A stretch of 64,000 bases of DNA from Mycolicibacterium sp. CBMA 234 (GTDB lineage: Bacteria; Actinomycetota; Actinomycetes; Mycobacteriales; Mycobacteriaceae), in assembly GCF_009729415.1 (NCBI RefSeq), contig NZ_MPKW01000006.1, forward strand, positions 62,001-126,000, given 5' to 3'. How positions within the stretch are numbered: the stretch's first letter is position 1; each line of letters opens with the position of its first letter. Shown piece after piece: positions 27,583 to 37,486 of the stretch. The notes beneath the pieces are model-generated. The model was given only the letters and a program-made list of their open reading frames with translations. It was not told the origin of the DNA and ran no database searches. Position numbers and translations under genes: made by a program.

Positions 27583-28026
27583 ATGAGCGTCATCAAGCTG
27601 CACGACCTGAAGCCGGCCCCGGGGTCCAAGAAGGCCAAGACCCGCGTCGGCCGTGGTGAAGGTTCCAAGGGTAAGACCTCTGGTCGCGGTACCAAGGGCA
27701 CCAAGGCCCGCAAGAACGTCCCCGTGACGTTCGAGGGTGGCCAGATGCCGATCCACATGCGGCTGCCGAAGCTCAAGGGCTTCCGCAACCGCTTCCGCAC
27801 GGAGTACGCGGTGGTGAACGTCGGCGATCTCGCCAAGGCGTTCCCGCAGGGCGGCACCGTCGGTGTGGACGAGCTGGTGGCCGCCGGCCTGGTTCGCAAG
27901 AACACCCTGGTCAAGGTGCTCGGCGACGGCAAGGTCGCCGTCAAGGTCGACGTCACCGCCAACAAGTTCAGCGGTAGCGCCCGTGAGGCGATCACCGCTG
28001 CCGGTGGTTCCGCCACCGAGCTGTAA
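27583..28026 (+). CDS. rplO: 50S ribosomal protein L15
   Basis: 147 residues. [35 protein letters not shown] and [16 protein letters not shown] are the L15 signature. Last gene of the lower spc block, followed by an intrinsic terminator. secY, which usually follows, lies 7.5 kb downstream. Confidence 0.98.
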   Translation: MSVIKLHDLKPAPGSKKAKTRVGRGEGSKGKTSGRGTKGTKARKNVPVTFEGGQMPIHMRLPKLKGFRNRFRTEYAVVNVGDLAKAFPQGGTVGVDELVAAGLVRKNTLVKVLGDGKVAVKVDVTANKFSGSAREAITAAGGSATEL

Positions 28027-28051
28027 TTTCTCTGCGCGAGCAGACACAAAG

Positions 28052-28083
28052 ACCCCCATTTCTTCACGGAAATGGGGGTTTTT
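28052..28083 (+). terminator. Rho-independent terminator after rplO
   Basis: ACCCCCATTTC (28052-28062) pairs perfectly with GAAATGGGGGT (28069-28079) around TTCACG, followed by a run of five T (28079-28083). A textbook intrinsic terminator. Confidence 0.9.
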
Positions 28084-28094
28084 GCGTTGGTTCG

Positions 28095-29327
28095 TCAGGT
28101 CTGGGAGCGGGCGCCGAGGACGTCGCGGAAGAGCGCCTGGCGCACCGCCAGCTCGCGGGGATCGCTGATGATGTGGAAGCCCAGTCGGTTCATCACGTAG
28201 CCGAACCCGACCCCGGTATCGGGGTCGGCGAAACCGAACGAGCCGCCGAAGCCTGGGGTGCCGAATGCCCGTTTCGACGAACCGAAGCCGAACGTGGGGA
28301 TGGGTTTGGTAAAGCCGAGCGAGTACGCCGTCTCGATCCGCAGCACCATGTCCTTGCTGCCTCCGGGTGAATCGGGTGCCGGCGCGGTCAACCCGTCGAA
28401 AACCTCTGGAGTGAAACCCAATTCGGCACCACCGACTGCCGCGCTGCCGTACAGGCCGGCGAGGGCGCGGGCGGTCCCGGTGCCGTTGGCGGACGGGATC
28501 TCGACGCGGCGCACCGCCTCGCGGTTGTAGTCCCCGCGGTACGGGTCGACGTCGGCGGGGATAGCCGCGGAGCGGGCGAGCAGACCGCGGGGATTGAGGC
28601 TACCGATCAAGACTCCGCCGGGCATGTCGGTCAGATGGCTGAAGAGCTCATGGCGTTTCCACTGATGCAAGGTCGCCACGCGGCTGCGATCCACTCCGTC
28701 AGGCAGACCGATGTGCAGATCGACACCGAGCGGCCCGGCGATTTCCTCAGCCAGATACTGACCCAACGTGCGGCCGGAGGGATCGGTGCGGCGGATCAGC
28801 TCGGACTCGTACCAGCCGATGGTGACGGTGTGATAGCCGTGTCTGGTGCCCGGCGTCCAGGCGGGCTTCTGCGCGGCCAGGATCGGTGACAGCCGCACAG
28901 GGGCGGCGATGTCGGCCAGGGTGGGATTCGGGGTGAGAACGGACAGCCCGGCCTGGTGCGCCAGGAGCTGGCGGACGGTGACGTCGCCCTTGCCCTGTGC
29001 GGCGAACTCGGGCCAGTACTCGCTGACTCGGACGTCGTAGTCCAGCAGACCTTTCGACACGGCGTGTGCAATGGTAAGGGCGGCAACGCCTTTCGTGGAC
29101 GAGAACATGTTGACCATGGTGTCGGCCTGCCAGGGTGCCTTGCTGATGCCGTCACGGTAGCCACCCCACATGTCGACGACCTTGCGGCCGTCGCGGTACA
29201 CGCACAGTGCCGCACCGACCTCATGGCCAGCTGCGAAGTTGGCCCGGAATGCGTCGGCGACTTTGCCGTAGCCGTCGTCGGCGTCGCCGTGAACCAGATC
29301 GGGAGAGACAGAGACCTTCAGCACCAT
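28095..29327 (-). CDS. Beta-lactamase-fold serine hydrolase (class C/EstB-like)
   Basis: 410 residues. The catalytic S-x-x-K motif is SSTK in MFSSTKGVAALTIAHAVSKG, and the tyrosine motif is probably YHTVTIGW; a GFGGSFGFADP stretch replaces the KTG box region. This is the pattern of mycobacterial beta-lactamase-related esterases/peptidases (LpqK/EstB type), not a classical antibiotic-degrading enzyme. No signal peptide is seen from the ATG at 29327; the frame extends further upstream but reads as non-coding sequence. Substrate unknown, probably lipid or ester hydrolysis. Confidence 0.88.
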   Translation of the reverse strand: MVLKVSVSPDLVHGDADDGYGKVADAFRANFAAGHEVGAALCVYRDGRKVVDMWGGYRDGISKAPWQADTMVNMFSSTKGVAALTIAHAVSKGLLDYDVRVSEYWPEFAAQGKGDVTVRQLLAHQAGLSVLTPNPTLADIAAPVRLSPILAAQKPAWTPGTRHGYHTVTIGWYESELIRRTDPSGRTLGQYLAEEIAGPLGVDLHIGLPDGVDRSRVATLHQWKRHELFSHLTDMPGGVLIGSLNPRGLLARSAAIPADVDPYRGDYNREAVRRVEIPSANGTGTARALAGLYGSAAVGGAELGFTPEVFDGLTAPAPDSPGGSKDMVLRIETAYSLGFTKPIPTFGFGSSKRAFGTPGFGGSFGFADPDTGVGFGYVMNRLGFHIISDPRELAVRQALFRDVLGARSQT

Positions 29328-29383
29328 GACCCCGATTCTGTACGGGTTCTGCGGCTGGCAGGGTGAATTACGTTGGAATGGGC

Positions 29384-29647
29384 CTAGCCTGGTCCCGCGG
29401 AAATACCCGGTGGGGTGTTGTCGCCGTAGAAACCGCCGTAGCCCCCGTAGCCGCCGAATCCCCGGCGGGGCGCCAGGTAGGGGACCAGATCCGAGAAGTC
29501 GTCTTCGGGCAGCGAGGCACACGCGGCATTGGGCCCGAGGCCACCGCTGATCTGACAGTCGGGCTGTGCCTCTGCAGGCGCCGTGCTGACAATCGAAGCC
29601 GCGACGGCCAGCAATACCACTGGCGCAATGCGTTTGAACGTCGCCAT
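29384..29647 (-). CDS. Small secreted Gly/Tyr-rich protein
   Basis: 87 residues. A clear signal peptide (about 1-28, ending PAEA) is followed by a short mature chain with two cysteines (PDC and AAC) and a Gly-Tyr repeat tail (RRGFGGYGGYGGFYGDN). AGGAG lies 6 bases before the ATG. No known family is recognised. It lies in the gap between the beta-lactamase-like gene and divergent sppA. Confidence 0.65.
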   Translation of the reverse strand: MATFKRIAPVVLLAVAASIVSTAPAEAQPDCQISGGLGPNAACASLPEDDFSDLVPYLAPRRGFGGYGGYGGFYGDNTPPGISAGPG

Positions 29648-29743
29648 GCTTCGCTCCTGGCCTGCGGGGATACGTTGAGCATAGCGCCGCCCGGTACACG
29701 CCGCGGGCGTTCTGTGGCCCGTTCGCCCGGTTCAGCGAGTCGG

Positions 29744-29758
29744 TACGCTCGGAATATG
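29744..29758 (+). promoter_or_regulatory. -10 element for a leaderless sppA transcript
   Basis: TACGCT (29744-29749) is followed by exactly six bases and the ATG at 29756, with no ribosome site. This spacing puts the transcription start at or next to the start codon, as in mycobacterial leaderless genes. Confidence 0.5.
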
Positions 29759-31534
29759 TTTGCTTTCAGGCCCAGCCTGCCCGGCGTCGATGAGTTGCGT
29801 GGACTTGTCCGAAAGGTCGACACCGCACGGCATCACGGGGTGCCGAATGACTGCGTGCTCGAACTCGACCTGCAGATGGTGCCGCCGGAAACTGCGGGCT
29901 TCGACCCGGTGGCCTTCGTCATGGGGCACTCCCGGCCGCTGATACTGCGGGACGCCGTTACCGCCATTCATCGTGCTGCCGGAGACGACCGGGTGGCCGG
30001 GCTGATCGCGAGGGTCCAATTGGCCGGCGCCCCAGCTGGTCCGGTGCAAGAGCTGCGTGACGCAATCGCCGCCTTCAGTGCCGTCAAGCCGTCGATCGCG
30101 TGGGCCGAGACGTACCCCGGCACCATGTCGTACTACCTGGCCTCGGCGTTCCGGGAAGTGTGGATGCAGCCGTCGGGCACCGTTGGACTGGTGGGTTTCG
30201 CGACCAACGCGATGTTCCTGCGCGACGCGTTCGACAAGGCCGGCATCGAGGCCCAGTTCGTGGCCCGCGGTGAATACAAGTCGGCGGCCAACATGTTCAC
30301 CCAGGACCGGTACACCGAGCCGCACCGCGAGGCCGACGGCCGGCTCATCGAGAGTCTGCACGCTCAGGTGCTGGCCGCCATCGCGGAATCCCGCGGCGTC
30401 GACGCCGACGAACTCGACACGCTGGTGGACCGGGCACCCCTGCTGCGTGACGACGCCGTGGCCGCAAAGTTGGTGGACCGCATCGGCTTCCGGGACGAAG
30501 CGTATGACCGCGTCGGTGAATTGATCACTGGCACACCGGAAATGGACGACAAGGACCAGCCTCCCCGGCTGTTCCTGTCGCGCTACGCCAAGGCGACCGC
30601 AGGGCACACGCTGCCCGAGGTGCCGCCCATTCCGGGGATCAAGCACAAGCCGGCCGTCGCCGTCGTCACCATGGCCGGGCCGATCGTCAGCGGACGGGGT
30701 GGTCCGAGTGCCTTCCCGCCCGGGCCGTCGAGTGTCGGCGGCGACACCATCGCGGCAGCGCTGCGCGAAGCCGCCGCCGACGATGACGTTGCGGCCGTGG
30801 TGCTTCGGGTGGACAGCCCCGGCGGCGCGGTCACCGGTTCGGAGACCATCTGGCGCGAAGTGGTGCGGCTGCGTGAGGCCGGCAAGCCCGTCGTCGCATC
30901 AATGGGAGCCGTCGCAGCGTCCGGTGGCTACTACGTTTCGATGGCCGCCGACCACATCGTCTCCAACGCCGGCACCATCACCGGATCGATCGGCGTGGTG
31001 ACGGGCAAGCTGGTCACCCGGGGGCTGAAGGAGCGGCTCGGCGTCGGCTCAGATTCGGTGCGTACCAACGACAATGCCGACGCCTGGTCGGCGAACCAGC
31101 CGTTCACTGAAGCCCAGCACGCACACGTCGTGGCCGAGGCCGACCTGTTCTACACCGATTTCGTCGAGCGCGTCGCGCAGGGGCGCAACCTCACAGTCGA
31201 GGCCGTCGAGCAGGTGGCTCGGGGGCGCATCTGGACCGGAGCCGACGCCAAGGACCACGGCCTGGTCGACGAACTCGGGGGACTGCGCACCGCGGTGCGC
31301 CGGGCCAAGGTGCTGGCTGGCCTCGACCCGGATGCGACGGTCAAGGTCGTCAACTACCCGAGTTCGTCGGTGCTGGACCGCCTGCGGCCCAAGGCCTCGT
31401 CGGAGCCGGCTGTCGCGTCGTTGCCGGAAGCGGTGGCAGCGGTACTCGGCCGCTCGCTGGTCAGTGCCCTCGGCCAGGCCGAGCGGTCACTGGCCGGCGT
31501 CAGCGCGTTGTGGCTGGGCGACTACCGGTTCTAG
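29756..31534 (+). CDS. sppA: Signal peptide peptidase A, 67K type
   Basis: 592 residues, two tandem S49 protease domains. The general-base lysine is in the N-terminal domain (ARGEYKSAANMFTQDRY). The nucleophilic serine is in the C-terminal domain (GAVAASGGYYVSMAAD), with the family motif RVDSPGGAVTGSE preceding it. It degrades cleaved signal peptides at the membrane. No N-terminal membrane helix is predicted from this start, unusual compared with enterobacterial SppA. M. tuberculosis has its sppA (Rv0724) in the same position after rplO, from memory. Confidence 0.92.
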   Translation: MFAFRPSLPGVDELRGLVRKVDTARHHGVPNDCVLELDLQMVPPETAGFDPVAFVMGHSRPLILRDAVTAIHRAAGDDRVAGLIARVQLAGAPAGPVQELRDAIAAFSAVKPSIAWAETYPGTMSYYLASAFREVWMQPSGTVGLVGFATNAMFLRDAFDKAGIEAQFVARGEYKSAANMFTQDRYTEPHREADGRLIESLHAQVLAAIAESRGVDADELDTLVDRAPLLRDDAVAAKLVDRIGFRDEAYDRVGELITGTPEMDDKDQPPRLFLSRYAKATAGHTLPEVPPIPGIKHKPAVAVVTMAGPIVSGRGGPSAFPPGPSSVGGDTIAAALREAAADDDVAAVVLRVDSPGGAVTGSETIWREVVRLREAGKPVVASMGAVAASGGYYVSMAADHIVSNAGTITGSIGVVTGKLVTRGLKERLGVGSDSVRTNDNADAWSANQPFTEAQHAHVVAEADLFYTDFVERVAQGRNLTVEAVEQVARGRIWTGADAKDHGLVDELGGLRTAVRRAKVLAGLDPDATVKVVNYPSSSVLDRLRPKASSEPAVASLPEAVAAVLGRSLVSALGQAERSLAGVSALWLGDYRF

Positions 31535-31554
31535 GGCCGGCGTCGCCCGCGCAC

Positions 31555-32475
31555 TCAGCTGAGAGTGCCGCTGATATAGATGATTTCGCGCATGGGGTCG
31601 TCGCTGCCGAGATCTGCGGCTGTCAACCCGTTGCGGGCGTAGAGGTCCGACCGACCGATGCCGGTCATCTGCCAGCCCTTGGTAGTCAAATAGTCTGCCG
31701 CGGAGTGCCTTTCGCCGTGGTAGACCAGCGACGGCATGTCCATTTTCAGGCCGAGCTGCTCGAACCCGGCTGCGGCCTCGCGGGCCCGGTCGGGGTCGAA
31801 ATTCTTGAGCCCCGGCACGAATTCGGTTGCGACGGCACTACCGGGTGCGCTGAGTTCGTCGATGTTGTCGAACAGCCGGTCCTGGGCCTCGGGAGGCAGA
31901 TAGATCAGCAGACCTTCGGCGCACCACGCCGTCGGCAGGCTGGGATCGAAACCCGCCTCCCGCAACGCCGCCGGCCAATCCTCGCGCAGGTCGATCGGCA
32001 CCGTCTGGAGCTTCGCGGTCGGTGTCGCGCCGAGGCCGGCCAGGGTCCGGGTCTTGAACTCGATGACGTCCGGCTGATCGATCTCGTAGACCACCGTGCC
32101 GTCCGGCCACGGCAGCCGGTAGGCGCGGGAATCCAGCCCGGAGGCCAGGATCACGACCTGCCGGATTCCGCCGTCGGTCGCCGCCACGAAGTAGTCGTCG
32201 AAAAACCTTGTGCGCACGGCCATCTCGTCGATGTTGGCCCGAGCGCGGGCCGCGGCATCCGGGGCGACGGCATCGAGCGCCGCCAGGTCGAGCTCGCCGT
32301 CGACCATCTTGGTGAAGACCTCGATCCCTACGGCCCGCACCAGCGGAGCCGCGAACGGATCGTCGATCAACCCGTGCGGGTGGGTGCTGGCGATGGCTCG
32401 CCCCGTCGCGACCAGCGTGGCCGTCGCCCCCACGCTGGAGGCCAAGTCCCAGCTGTCACCGTCAATCCGCGCCAT
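31555..32475 (-). CDS. TIGR00027/LCM-type SAM-dependent methyltransferase (copy 1)
   Basis: 306 residues. It shares with the next three genes the N-terminal [17 protein letters not shown], the SAM-binding [20 protein letters not shown] with YEIDQP, and [19 protein letters not shown]. This family is expanded in mycobacteria; most are putative S-adenosylmethionine O-methyltransferases of the leucine-carboxymethyltransferase superfamily with unknown substrates. The ATG at 32475 matches the MAR-start of the paralogues. A GTG at 32484 overlapping the upstream stop is an alternative that adds three residues. Confidence 0.9.
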   Translation of the reverse strand: MARIDGDSWDLASSVGATATLVATGRAIASTHPHGLIDDPFAAPLVRAVGIEVFTKMVDGELDLAALDAVAPDAAARARANIDEMAVRTRFFDDYFVAATDGGIRQVVILASGLDSRAYRLPWPDGTVVYEIDQPDVIEFKTRTLAGLGATPTAKLQTVPIDLREDWPAALREAGFDPSLPTAWCAEGLLIYLPPEAQDRLFDNIDELSAPGSAVATEFVPGLKNFDPDRAREAAAGFEQLGLKMDMPSLVYHGERHSAADYLTTKGWQMTGIGRSDLYARNGLTAADLGSDDPMREIIYISGTLS

Positions 32476-32480
32476 CTCGA

Positions 32481-33389
32481 TCACGGCTTCCGAGTCAGTA
32501 CCGCGCGGACGTACTTGAGGTCACCGAAGGCGCGGGACATCTCATCATCGGGGTATTCGAAATCGTTGTCCGCGTAGGCATCTTCCATCGAGACGGCGGC
32601 GACATCCCAGCCGTGGTTGCCGAGGTAGTCCACGACATGGTTGCGATCGCCCTGATAGATCAGGTCGGTGATCTCGATGTTCGAGCCCAGCGCCTTCATT
32701 CGCTCGCTCATCAACTTGTGCCGTTCGTCATCGAACGCGGACATGTCGCCGATCTGCTCGCAGGCCACGAAGCTGCCTGGCGCCGACAGTGCGGTGATGT
32801 TGTCGAACAGTGCGTCCTGCGCCTCCGGAGGCAGGTAGATCAACAAGCCCTCGGCGATCCATGCGGTGGGAGCCGATGGGTCAAAACCGCTGTCCTTCAA
32901 TGCTTTCACCCAGTCGTCCCGTAGGTCGATCGCGACGGCATGGCGTTGGGCAGTTGGGGTGGCACCGAGGTCGGCAAGGGTGGTCGACTTGAATTCGATG
33001 ACCTCGGGCTGGTCGATCTCGTACACCACGGTGCCTGTCGGCCAGGGCAGCCGGTAGGCGCGCGCGTCCAGACCGGCGGCCAGGATCACCGCCTGCCGGA
33101 CGCCCGCTGCGGCGGCGTCCAAGAACACCTGATCGAAGAACCGCGTCCGCACCGTCATGCCCTCGGCTGCGCGGCGCGGGGTGAAGGCCGGATTGACGTC
33201 GCCAAGGTCGATTTCGCCGTCCAGAGCTTTGGTGAAGAAGTCCACCCCGACCGCCCGGACCAGCGGCTCTGCGTAGGGGTCGTCGATCAGCTGTTCTCGG
33301 TGGGCCAGCGCGCGCTGCCCGGCCACCATGGTGGCGGTGGCCCCGACGCTTGAGGCCAGGTCCCAGGAATCTCCGTCGGTACGTGCCAT
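32481..33389 (-). CDS. TIGR00027/LCM-type SAM-dependent methyltransferase (copy 2)
   Basis: 302 residues, paralogue of its neighbours: [57 protein letters not shown] and [20 protein letters not shown]. It differs mostly in the substrate region (about 75-100 and 225-275) and has a diverged C-terminus. The 14-base gap to the preceding copy and near-overlap with the next suggest one transcript. Substrate unknown. Confidence 0.9.
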   Translation of the reverse strand: MARTDGDSWDLASSVGATATMVAGQRALAHREQLIDDPYAEPLVRAVGVDFFTKALDGEIDLGDVNPAFTPRRAAEGMTVRTRFFDQVFLDAAAAGVRQAVILAAGLDARAYRLPWPTGTVVYEIDQPEVIEFKSTTLADLGATPTAQRHAVAIDLRDDWVKALKDSGFDPSAPTAWIAEGLLIYLPPEAQDALFDNITALSAPGSFVACEQIGDMSAFDDERHKLMSERMKALGSNIEITDLIYQGDRNHVVDYLGNHGWDVAAVSMEDAYADNDFEYPDDEMSRAFGDLKYVRAVLTRKP

Positions 33390-33403
33390 GTGGATGCAGC
33401 TCC

Positions 33404-34306
33404 TTAGTTCTTGATGGCGGTCACGGACAGCGAACTACGCAGTGCCGCATTGTCTTCGGTATCGGCGAGCGGCCGGCCGTACTCGGCGAACACTTCGAGC
33501 CGCGGACGGGCGGTGGTCTGCCAGCCGCCCGCAATCAGGTGCTCGACGACTGAGGTGCGGTCGCCTTGGTACCAGAGGTCGGTGATGTTGAGGTCCAGGC
33601 CTGCGCCGCGCCAGCGGTCGCTCATCGCCTGGCCGCGCTGACGCATGCCTTCGCCGTGGTCGGTGTGGAACTCGGTGGCCAGGCGGCTGCCGGGTGCCGA
33701 CAGTGCGGTGATGTTGTCGAACAACGTGTCCTGGGCTTCCGGCGGCAGATAGATCAGTAACCCTTCGGCGATCCAGGCCGTCGGCGCCGACGGATCGAAC
33801 CCTGCGGCCTGCAGTGCGGCCGGCCAGTCCTCGCGCAGGTCGATCGCGACGGCGCGCCGGTCACTCGTCGGGGCGGCGCCGATCTGGGCCATGGTCCCGG
33901 TCTTGGCGGCGATGACGTCGGGCTGGTCGATCTCGTAGACGACAGTGCCGGCCGGCCAGTCCAGCCGGTAGGCGCGCGAGTCCAGGCCCGAGGCCAGGAT
34001 GACGGCCTGTCTGATGCCTGCCTCGGTAGAGGTGGTGAAGAAGTCGTCGAAGAACTTCGTCCGAACCGCCATCAGCGTCGTCATCATGGTCGTGGCCGTC
34101 CCGACGTCGCCGGAGAGGTCGATCTGCCCGTCGAGCAGTTTGATGAAGAACTCGACGCCGACGGCCCGCACCAGCGGATCGGCGTACGGGTCCTGGATAA
34201 GTGGCTCGGCTTCCCTGCTGGCGAGAGCGCGGGCGGCGGCCACCATGGTGGCGGTGGCGCCCACGCTCGAGGCCAGGTCCCAGGTGTCGGTGTCAGTGCG
34301 GGCCAT
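33404..34306 (-). CDS. TIGR00027/LCM-type SAM-dependent methyltransferase (copy 3)
   Basis: 300 residues: [57 protein letters not shown] and [20 protein letters not shown]. About 26 bases follow the preceding copy, again favouring co-transcription. The middle insert ([20 protein letters not shown]) sets it apart from the others. Confidence 0.9.
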   Translation of the reverse strand: MARTDTDTWDLASSVGATATMVAAARALASREAEPLIQDPYADPLVRAVGVEFFIKLLDGQIDLSGDVGTATTMMTTLMAVRTKFFDDFFTTSTEAGIRQAVILASGLDSRAYRLDWPAGTVVYEIDQPDVIAAKTGTMAQIGAAPTSDRRAVAIDLREDWPAALQAAGFDPSAPTAWIAEGLLIYLPPEAQDTLFDNITALSAPGSRLATEFHTDHGEGMRQRGQAMSDRWRGAGLDLNITDLWYQGDRTSVVEHLIAGGWQTTARPRLEVFAEYGRPLADTEDNAALRSSLSVTAIKN

Positions 34307-34332
34307 CGGTTCAGTCCTGTCGTCGAGCGGGA

Positions 34333-35259
34333 TCAGCGCAGCGCGGTGACGTAGTTGACCTCGCCCATGGTGGGCTGGCCGTCCGGGTCGGCCTCGACGG
34401 CGGTGAGGCCGTTGCGGACCAGCAGTTCATTGGAGGTGACGGCGGTGGTCTGCCAGCCGTGGCCTTGAAGGTAGGTATCCACGTCGGCGCGGTCGCCCAG
34501 ATAGACCAGGTCGGTGAAGTCCAGGTCGAAGCCCTGCTCGCGCCAGTGGTCCGATGCCGCCTTCATCCGCTCCCGCATCGCGTCGTCGTCGAGGTCCGGC
34601 GTGGCAGGTACGCCTTCGGCGCCCATCCGGCTACCCGGTGCCGACAGCTCGGAGATCTGGTCGAGCAACCGGTCCTGAGCCTCCGGCGGCAGATAACCGA
34701 ACAGCCCCTCGGCAATCCAGGCGGTCGGCTTGGTGGGGTCCAGGCCTGCGGCGCGCAGCGCGGCCGGCCAGTCCTCGCGCAGGTCGATGGCTACTGTGCG
34801 GCGCTCGGTGGTCGGGGCCGCACCCAGATCGGACAGGGCCTGCGACTTGAACTCGATGACGTCGGGCTGGTCCAGCTCGTAGACGATCGTGCCCTTCGGC
34901 CAGGACAAGCGGTAGGCCCGGGCGTCGAGGCCGGCAGCCAGGATGACGGCTTGCCGGATACCGGCCTTGCCGGCGTCGTGGAAGAAGTCGTCGAAGAATC
35001 GGGTGCGGGCCGCCATTCCGTTGGTCAGCTGCGACATGCTCGGGCCGTAGCCGGCGCCGAGCTGGGCGGGATCGGCGTCGCCGTCGACCAGCTTGGTGAA
35101 GAAGTCGACGCCGACGGCGCGGACCAGGGGAGCGGCGAAGGGGTCGTCGATGATCGGGTCCTCTGCGCGGGTGGCGAGGGCGCGGGCGGCAGCCACCAGC
35201 GTCGCGGTCGCTCCTACGCTGGAGGCCAGGTCCCAGCTGTCGTTGTCGGTACGGGCCAT
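34333..35259 (-). CDS. TIGR00027/LCM-type SAM-dependent methyltransferase (copy 4)
   Basis: 308 residues and first gene of the tandem array: [77 protein letters not shown]. The ribosome site AGGAC lies 8 bases before the ATG. It keeps the same SAM-site residues as the other copies, so all four look functional. Confidence 0.9.
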   Translation of the reverse strand: MARTDNDSWDLASSVGATATLVAAARALATRAEDPIIDDPFAAPLVRAVGVDFFTKLVDGDADPAQLGAGYGPSMSQLTNGMAARTRFFDDFFHDAGKAGIRQAVILAAGLDARAYRLSWPKGTIVYELDQPDVIEFKSQALSDLGAAPTTERRTVAIDLREDWPAALRAAGLDPTKPTAWIAEGLFGYLPPEAQDRLLDQISELSAPGSRMGAEGVPATPDLDDDAMRERMKAASDHWREQGFDLDFTDLVYLGDRADVDTYLQGHGWQTTAVTSNELLVRNGLTAVEADPDGQPTMGEVNYVTALR

Positions 35260-35590
35260 AGATGCAGTCCTATTCGTGAGTGGGTGCCAATGCGGGGACC
35301 GGTAGTTAGCTCATGTAACGATCTGTCGGCGACTGTACGCGCCGTTTCTGAACTCAACTGAAATGCCGGGTCAGGCGGCCGATCGACCGATTCGGCCTGG
35401 GCAGGAACAGTTCGGCGCCCAGCGGATGCGGGGCCAGGGGGACGCAACTGTTATTCTCGGAAACTGATTTGACGGCGCGCGTCAGCAGGTCGGGTACCTG
35501 TTGCGAGTCGTGCACGGAATTAACCAGACGCTGGACCTGACCAGCCCCATTAGCACGCCGCGGCCCGAGCTCGGCTGCGCAGGAGGAAGA
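35260..35590. other. Intergenic region between methyltransferase array and secY
   Basis: 331 bases without a credible gene, holding the divergent control signals of both units. A TATTCT hexamer at 35452-35457 and a TTGACG at 35469-35474 are visible on the plus strand but do not pair at a standard spacing. The secY start is preceded by AGGAGGAAGA. Nothing else is recognised. Confidence 0.5.
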
Positions 35591-36913
35591 GTGCTTTCGG
35601 CTTTTATCTCGTCCCTGCGGACGGCCGACTTGCGACGCAAGATCCTCTTCACGCTGGGTGTCGTCATCCTGTACCGGGCCGGTGCTGCCTTGCCGTCCCC
35701 CGGGGTGAACTACCCGAACGTGCAGAAGTGCATCGAGCAGGTCAGCGGCGGTGACGCAGCGCAGGTCTACTCGCTGATCAACCTGTTCTCCGGTGGTGCG
35801 CTGCTGCACCTGTCGGTGCTGGCGGTCGGCGTGATGCCCTACATCACCGCGAGCATCATCGTGCAGCTGCTGGTCGTGGTGATTCCGCGCTTCGAACAGC
35901 TGCAAAAGGAAGGCCAGGCCGGTCAGGCCAAGATGACGCAGTACACGCGTTATCTGGCGATCGCGCTGGCAGTCCTGCAGGGCACCTCGATCGTCGCGAT
36001 GGCCGCCAGCGGCAACCTGCTGCAGGGCTGCAGCCTGAACATCATCCAGGACCAGAGCATCTTCACCCTCGTGGTGATCGTGCTGGTGATGACCGCGGGC
36101 GCCGCCCTGGTCATGTGGATGGGCGAGCTGGTCACCGAGCGCGGCATCGGCAACGGCATGTCGCTGATGATCTTCGCCGGTATCGCCGCCCGCATCCCGT
36201 CCGAAGGCCAGTCCATCCTCGAGAGCCGCGGTGGCATGGTGTTCACCTCGGTCGTGGCCGCAACGCTGATCATCATCGTCGGCGTGGTCTTCGTCGAGCA
36301 GGGCCAGCGCCGTATCCCGGTGCAGTACGCCAAGCGCATGGTGGGTCGTCGCATGTACGGCGGCACCTCCACGTACCTGCCGCTGAAGGTGAACCAGGCC
36401 GGCGTTATCCCGGTCATCTTCGCGTCGTCGCTGATCTACATCCCGCACCTGGTCACCCAGCTGGTCGAGGCCGGCAAGTCGAACCCGGGCAACAGCTGGT
36501 GGGACAAGGCCGTCGCCAAGTACCTGACCAACCCGGCCGACCCGGTCTACATCGGCATCTACTTCGGCCTGATCATCTTCTTCACCTACTTCTACGTGTC
36601 CATCACGTTCAACCCCGACGAGCGGGCGGACGAGATGAAGAAGTTCGGTGGCTTCATCCCGGGTATTCGCCCGGGCAAGCCGACCGCTGACTACCTCCGC
36701 TACGTGCTCAGCCGGATCACGCTGCCGGGCTCGATTTACCTCGGTTTGATCGCTGTGCTGCCTAATCTGTTCCTGTCGAGCGGCGGCAGTAGTGCCCAAA
36801 ACCTGCCGTTCGGCGGTACCGCCGTGCTGATCATGATCGGCGTGGGTCTGGACACGGTGAAGCAGATCGAGAGCCAGCTCATGCAGCGCAACTACGAAGG
36901 GTTCCTCAAATGA
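35591..36913 (+). CDS. secY: Protein translocase subunit SecY
   Basis: 440 residues with ten membrane helices. Signature segments are [67 protein letters not shown] and [18 protein letters not shown]. It forms the channel for Sec-dependent export and insertion. GTG start preceded by AGGAGGAAGA. Overlaps adk by four bases. Confidence 0.98.
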   Translation: MLSAFISSLRTADLRRKILFTLGVVILYRAGAALPSPGVNYPNVQKCIEQVSGGDAAQVYSLINLFSGGALLHLSVLAVGVMPYITASIIVQLLVVVIPRFEQLQKEGQAGQAKMTQYTRYLAIALAVLQGTSIVAMAASGNLLQGCSLNIIQDQSIFTLVVIVLVMTAGAALVMWMGELVTERGIGNGMSLMIFAGIAARIPSEGQSILESRGGMVFTSVVAATLIIIVGVVFVEQGQRRIPVQYAKRMVGRRMYGGTSTYLPLKVNQAGVIPVIFASSLIYIPHLVTQLVEAGKSNPGNSWWDKAVAKYLTNPADPVYIGIYFGLIIFFTYFYVSITFNPDERADEMKKFGGFIPGIRPGKPTADYLRYVLSRITLPGSIYLGLIAVLPNLFLSSGGSSAQNLPFGGTAVLIMIGVGLDTVKQIESQLMQRNYEGFLK

Positions 36914-37455
36914 GAATGGTTCTGCTGGGACCGCCGGGTGCAGGCAAGGGCACGCAGGCCGAGAAGCTGGCCGAGAAGTTCGGCATCCCGCAGATCTCCA
37001 CGGGTGATCTGTTCCGTAGCAACATCAGCAAGGGCACCCCGCTGGGTGTCGAGGCCAAGAAGTACCTGGACGCCGGCGACCTGGTTCCTGCCGAGCTGAC
37101 CAATGCGCTGGTCGACGACCGGCTCGACGCCGACGACACCGCTGCCGGCTTCATCCTCGACGGCTTCCCGCGGTCGGTGGAGCAGGCCGTGGCGCTCCGC
37201 GAGATGCTGGCCAAGCGCAACCTCAAGCTGGACGCGGTCCTGGAGTTCCGGGTGTCCGAGTCCGAGCTGTTGACCCGTCTGAAGAGCCGTGGCCGCGCCG
37301 ACGACACCGAAGAGATCATCCTCAACCGGATGAAGGTGTACCGGGACGAGACCGCCCCGCTGCTCGATTACTACCAGGACGAACTCGTCTCCGTCGACGC
37401 TGTCGGCGGCCTCGACGAGGTGTTCTCCCGCGCCCTGCAGGCGCTGGGCCAGTAG
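36910..37455 (+). CDS. adk: Adenylate kinase, short form
   Basis: 181 residues: the Walker [34 protein letters not shown] and [10 protein letters not shown]. It lacks the long zinc-type lid, as typical of actinobacterial Adk. It interconverts AMP, ADP and ATP. Start overlaps the secY stop (ATGA). Confidence 0.98.
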   Translation: MRMVLLGPPGAGKGTQAEKLAEKFGIPQISTGDLFRSNISKGTPLGVEAKKYLDAGDLVPAELTNALVDDRLDADDTAAGFILDGFPRSVEQAVALREMLAKRNLKLDAVLEFRVSESELLTRLKSRGRADDTEEIILNRMKVYRDETAPLLDYYQDELVSVDAVGGLDEVFSRALQALGQ

Positions 37456-37486
37456 CCGTCCCCGACTGAAGTCAATAGTTGATTCG

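Noticed and set aside
29289..29316. Another TGAACC tested as a SigL promoter
   Set aside because: No CGTGTC-like box follows at 15-17 bases, and it lies inside or at the end of a gene on the opposite strand.
28095..29327. Beta-lactamase-like gene considered as an antibiotic-resistance enzyme
   Set aside because: It has SSTK, but no exported leader or KTG box. It fits the esterase/peptidase relatives better.
35354..36799. 481-residue minus-strand frame opposite secY
   Set aside because: Composition is His/Asp/Gln/Arg-rich and follows the reverse complement of SecY codons.
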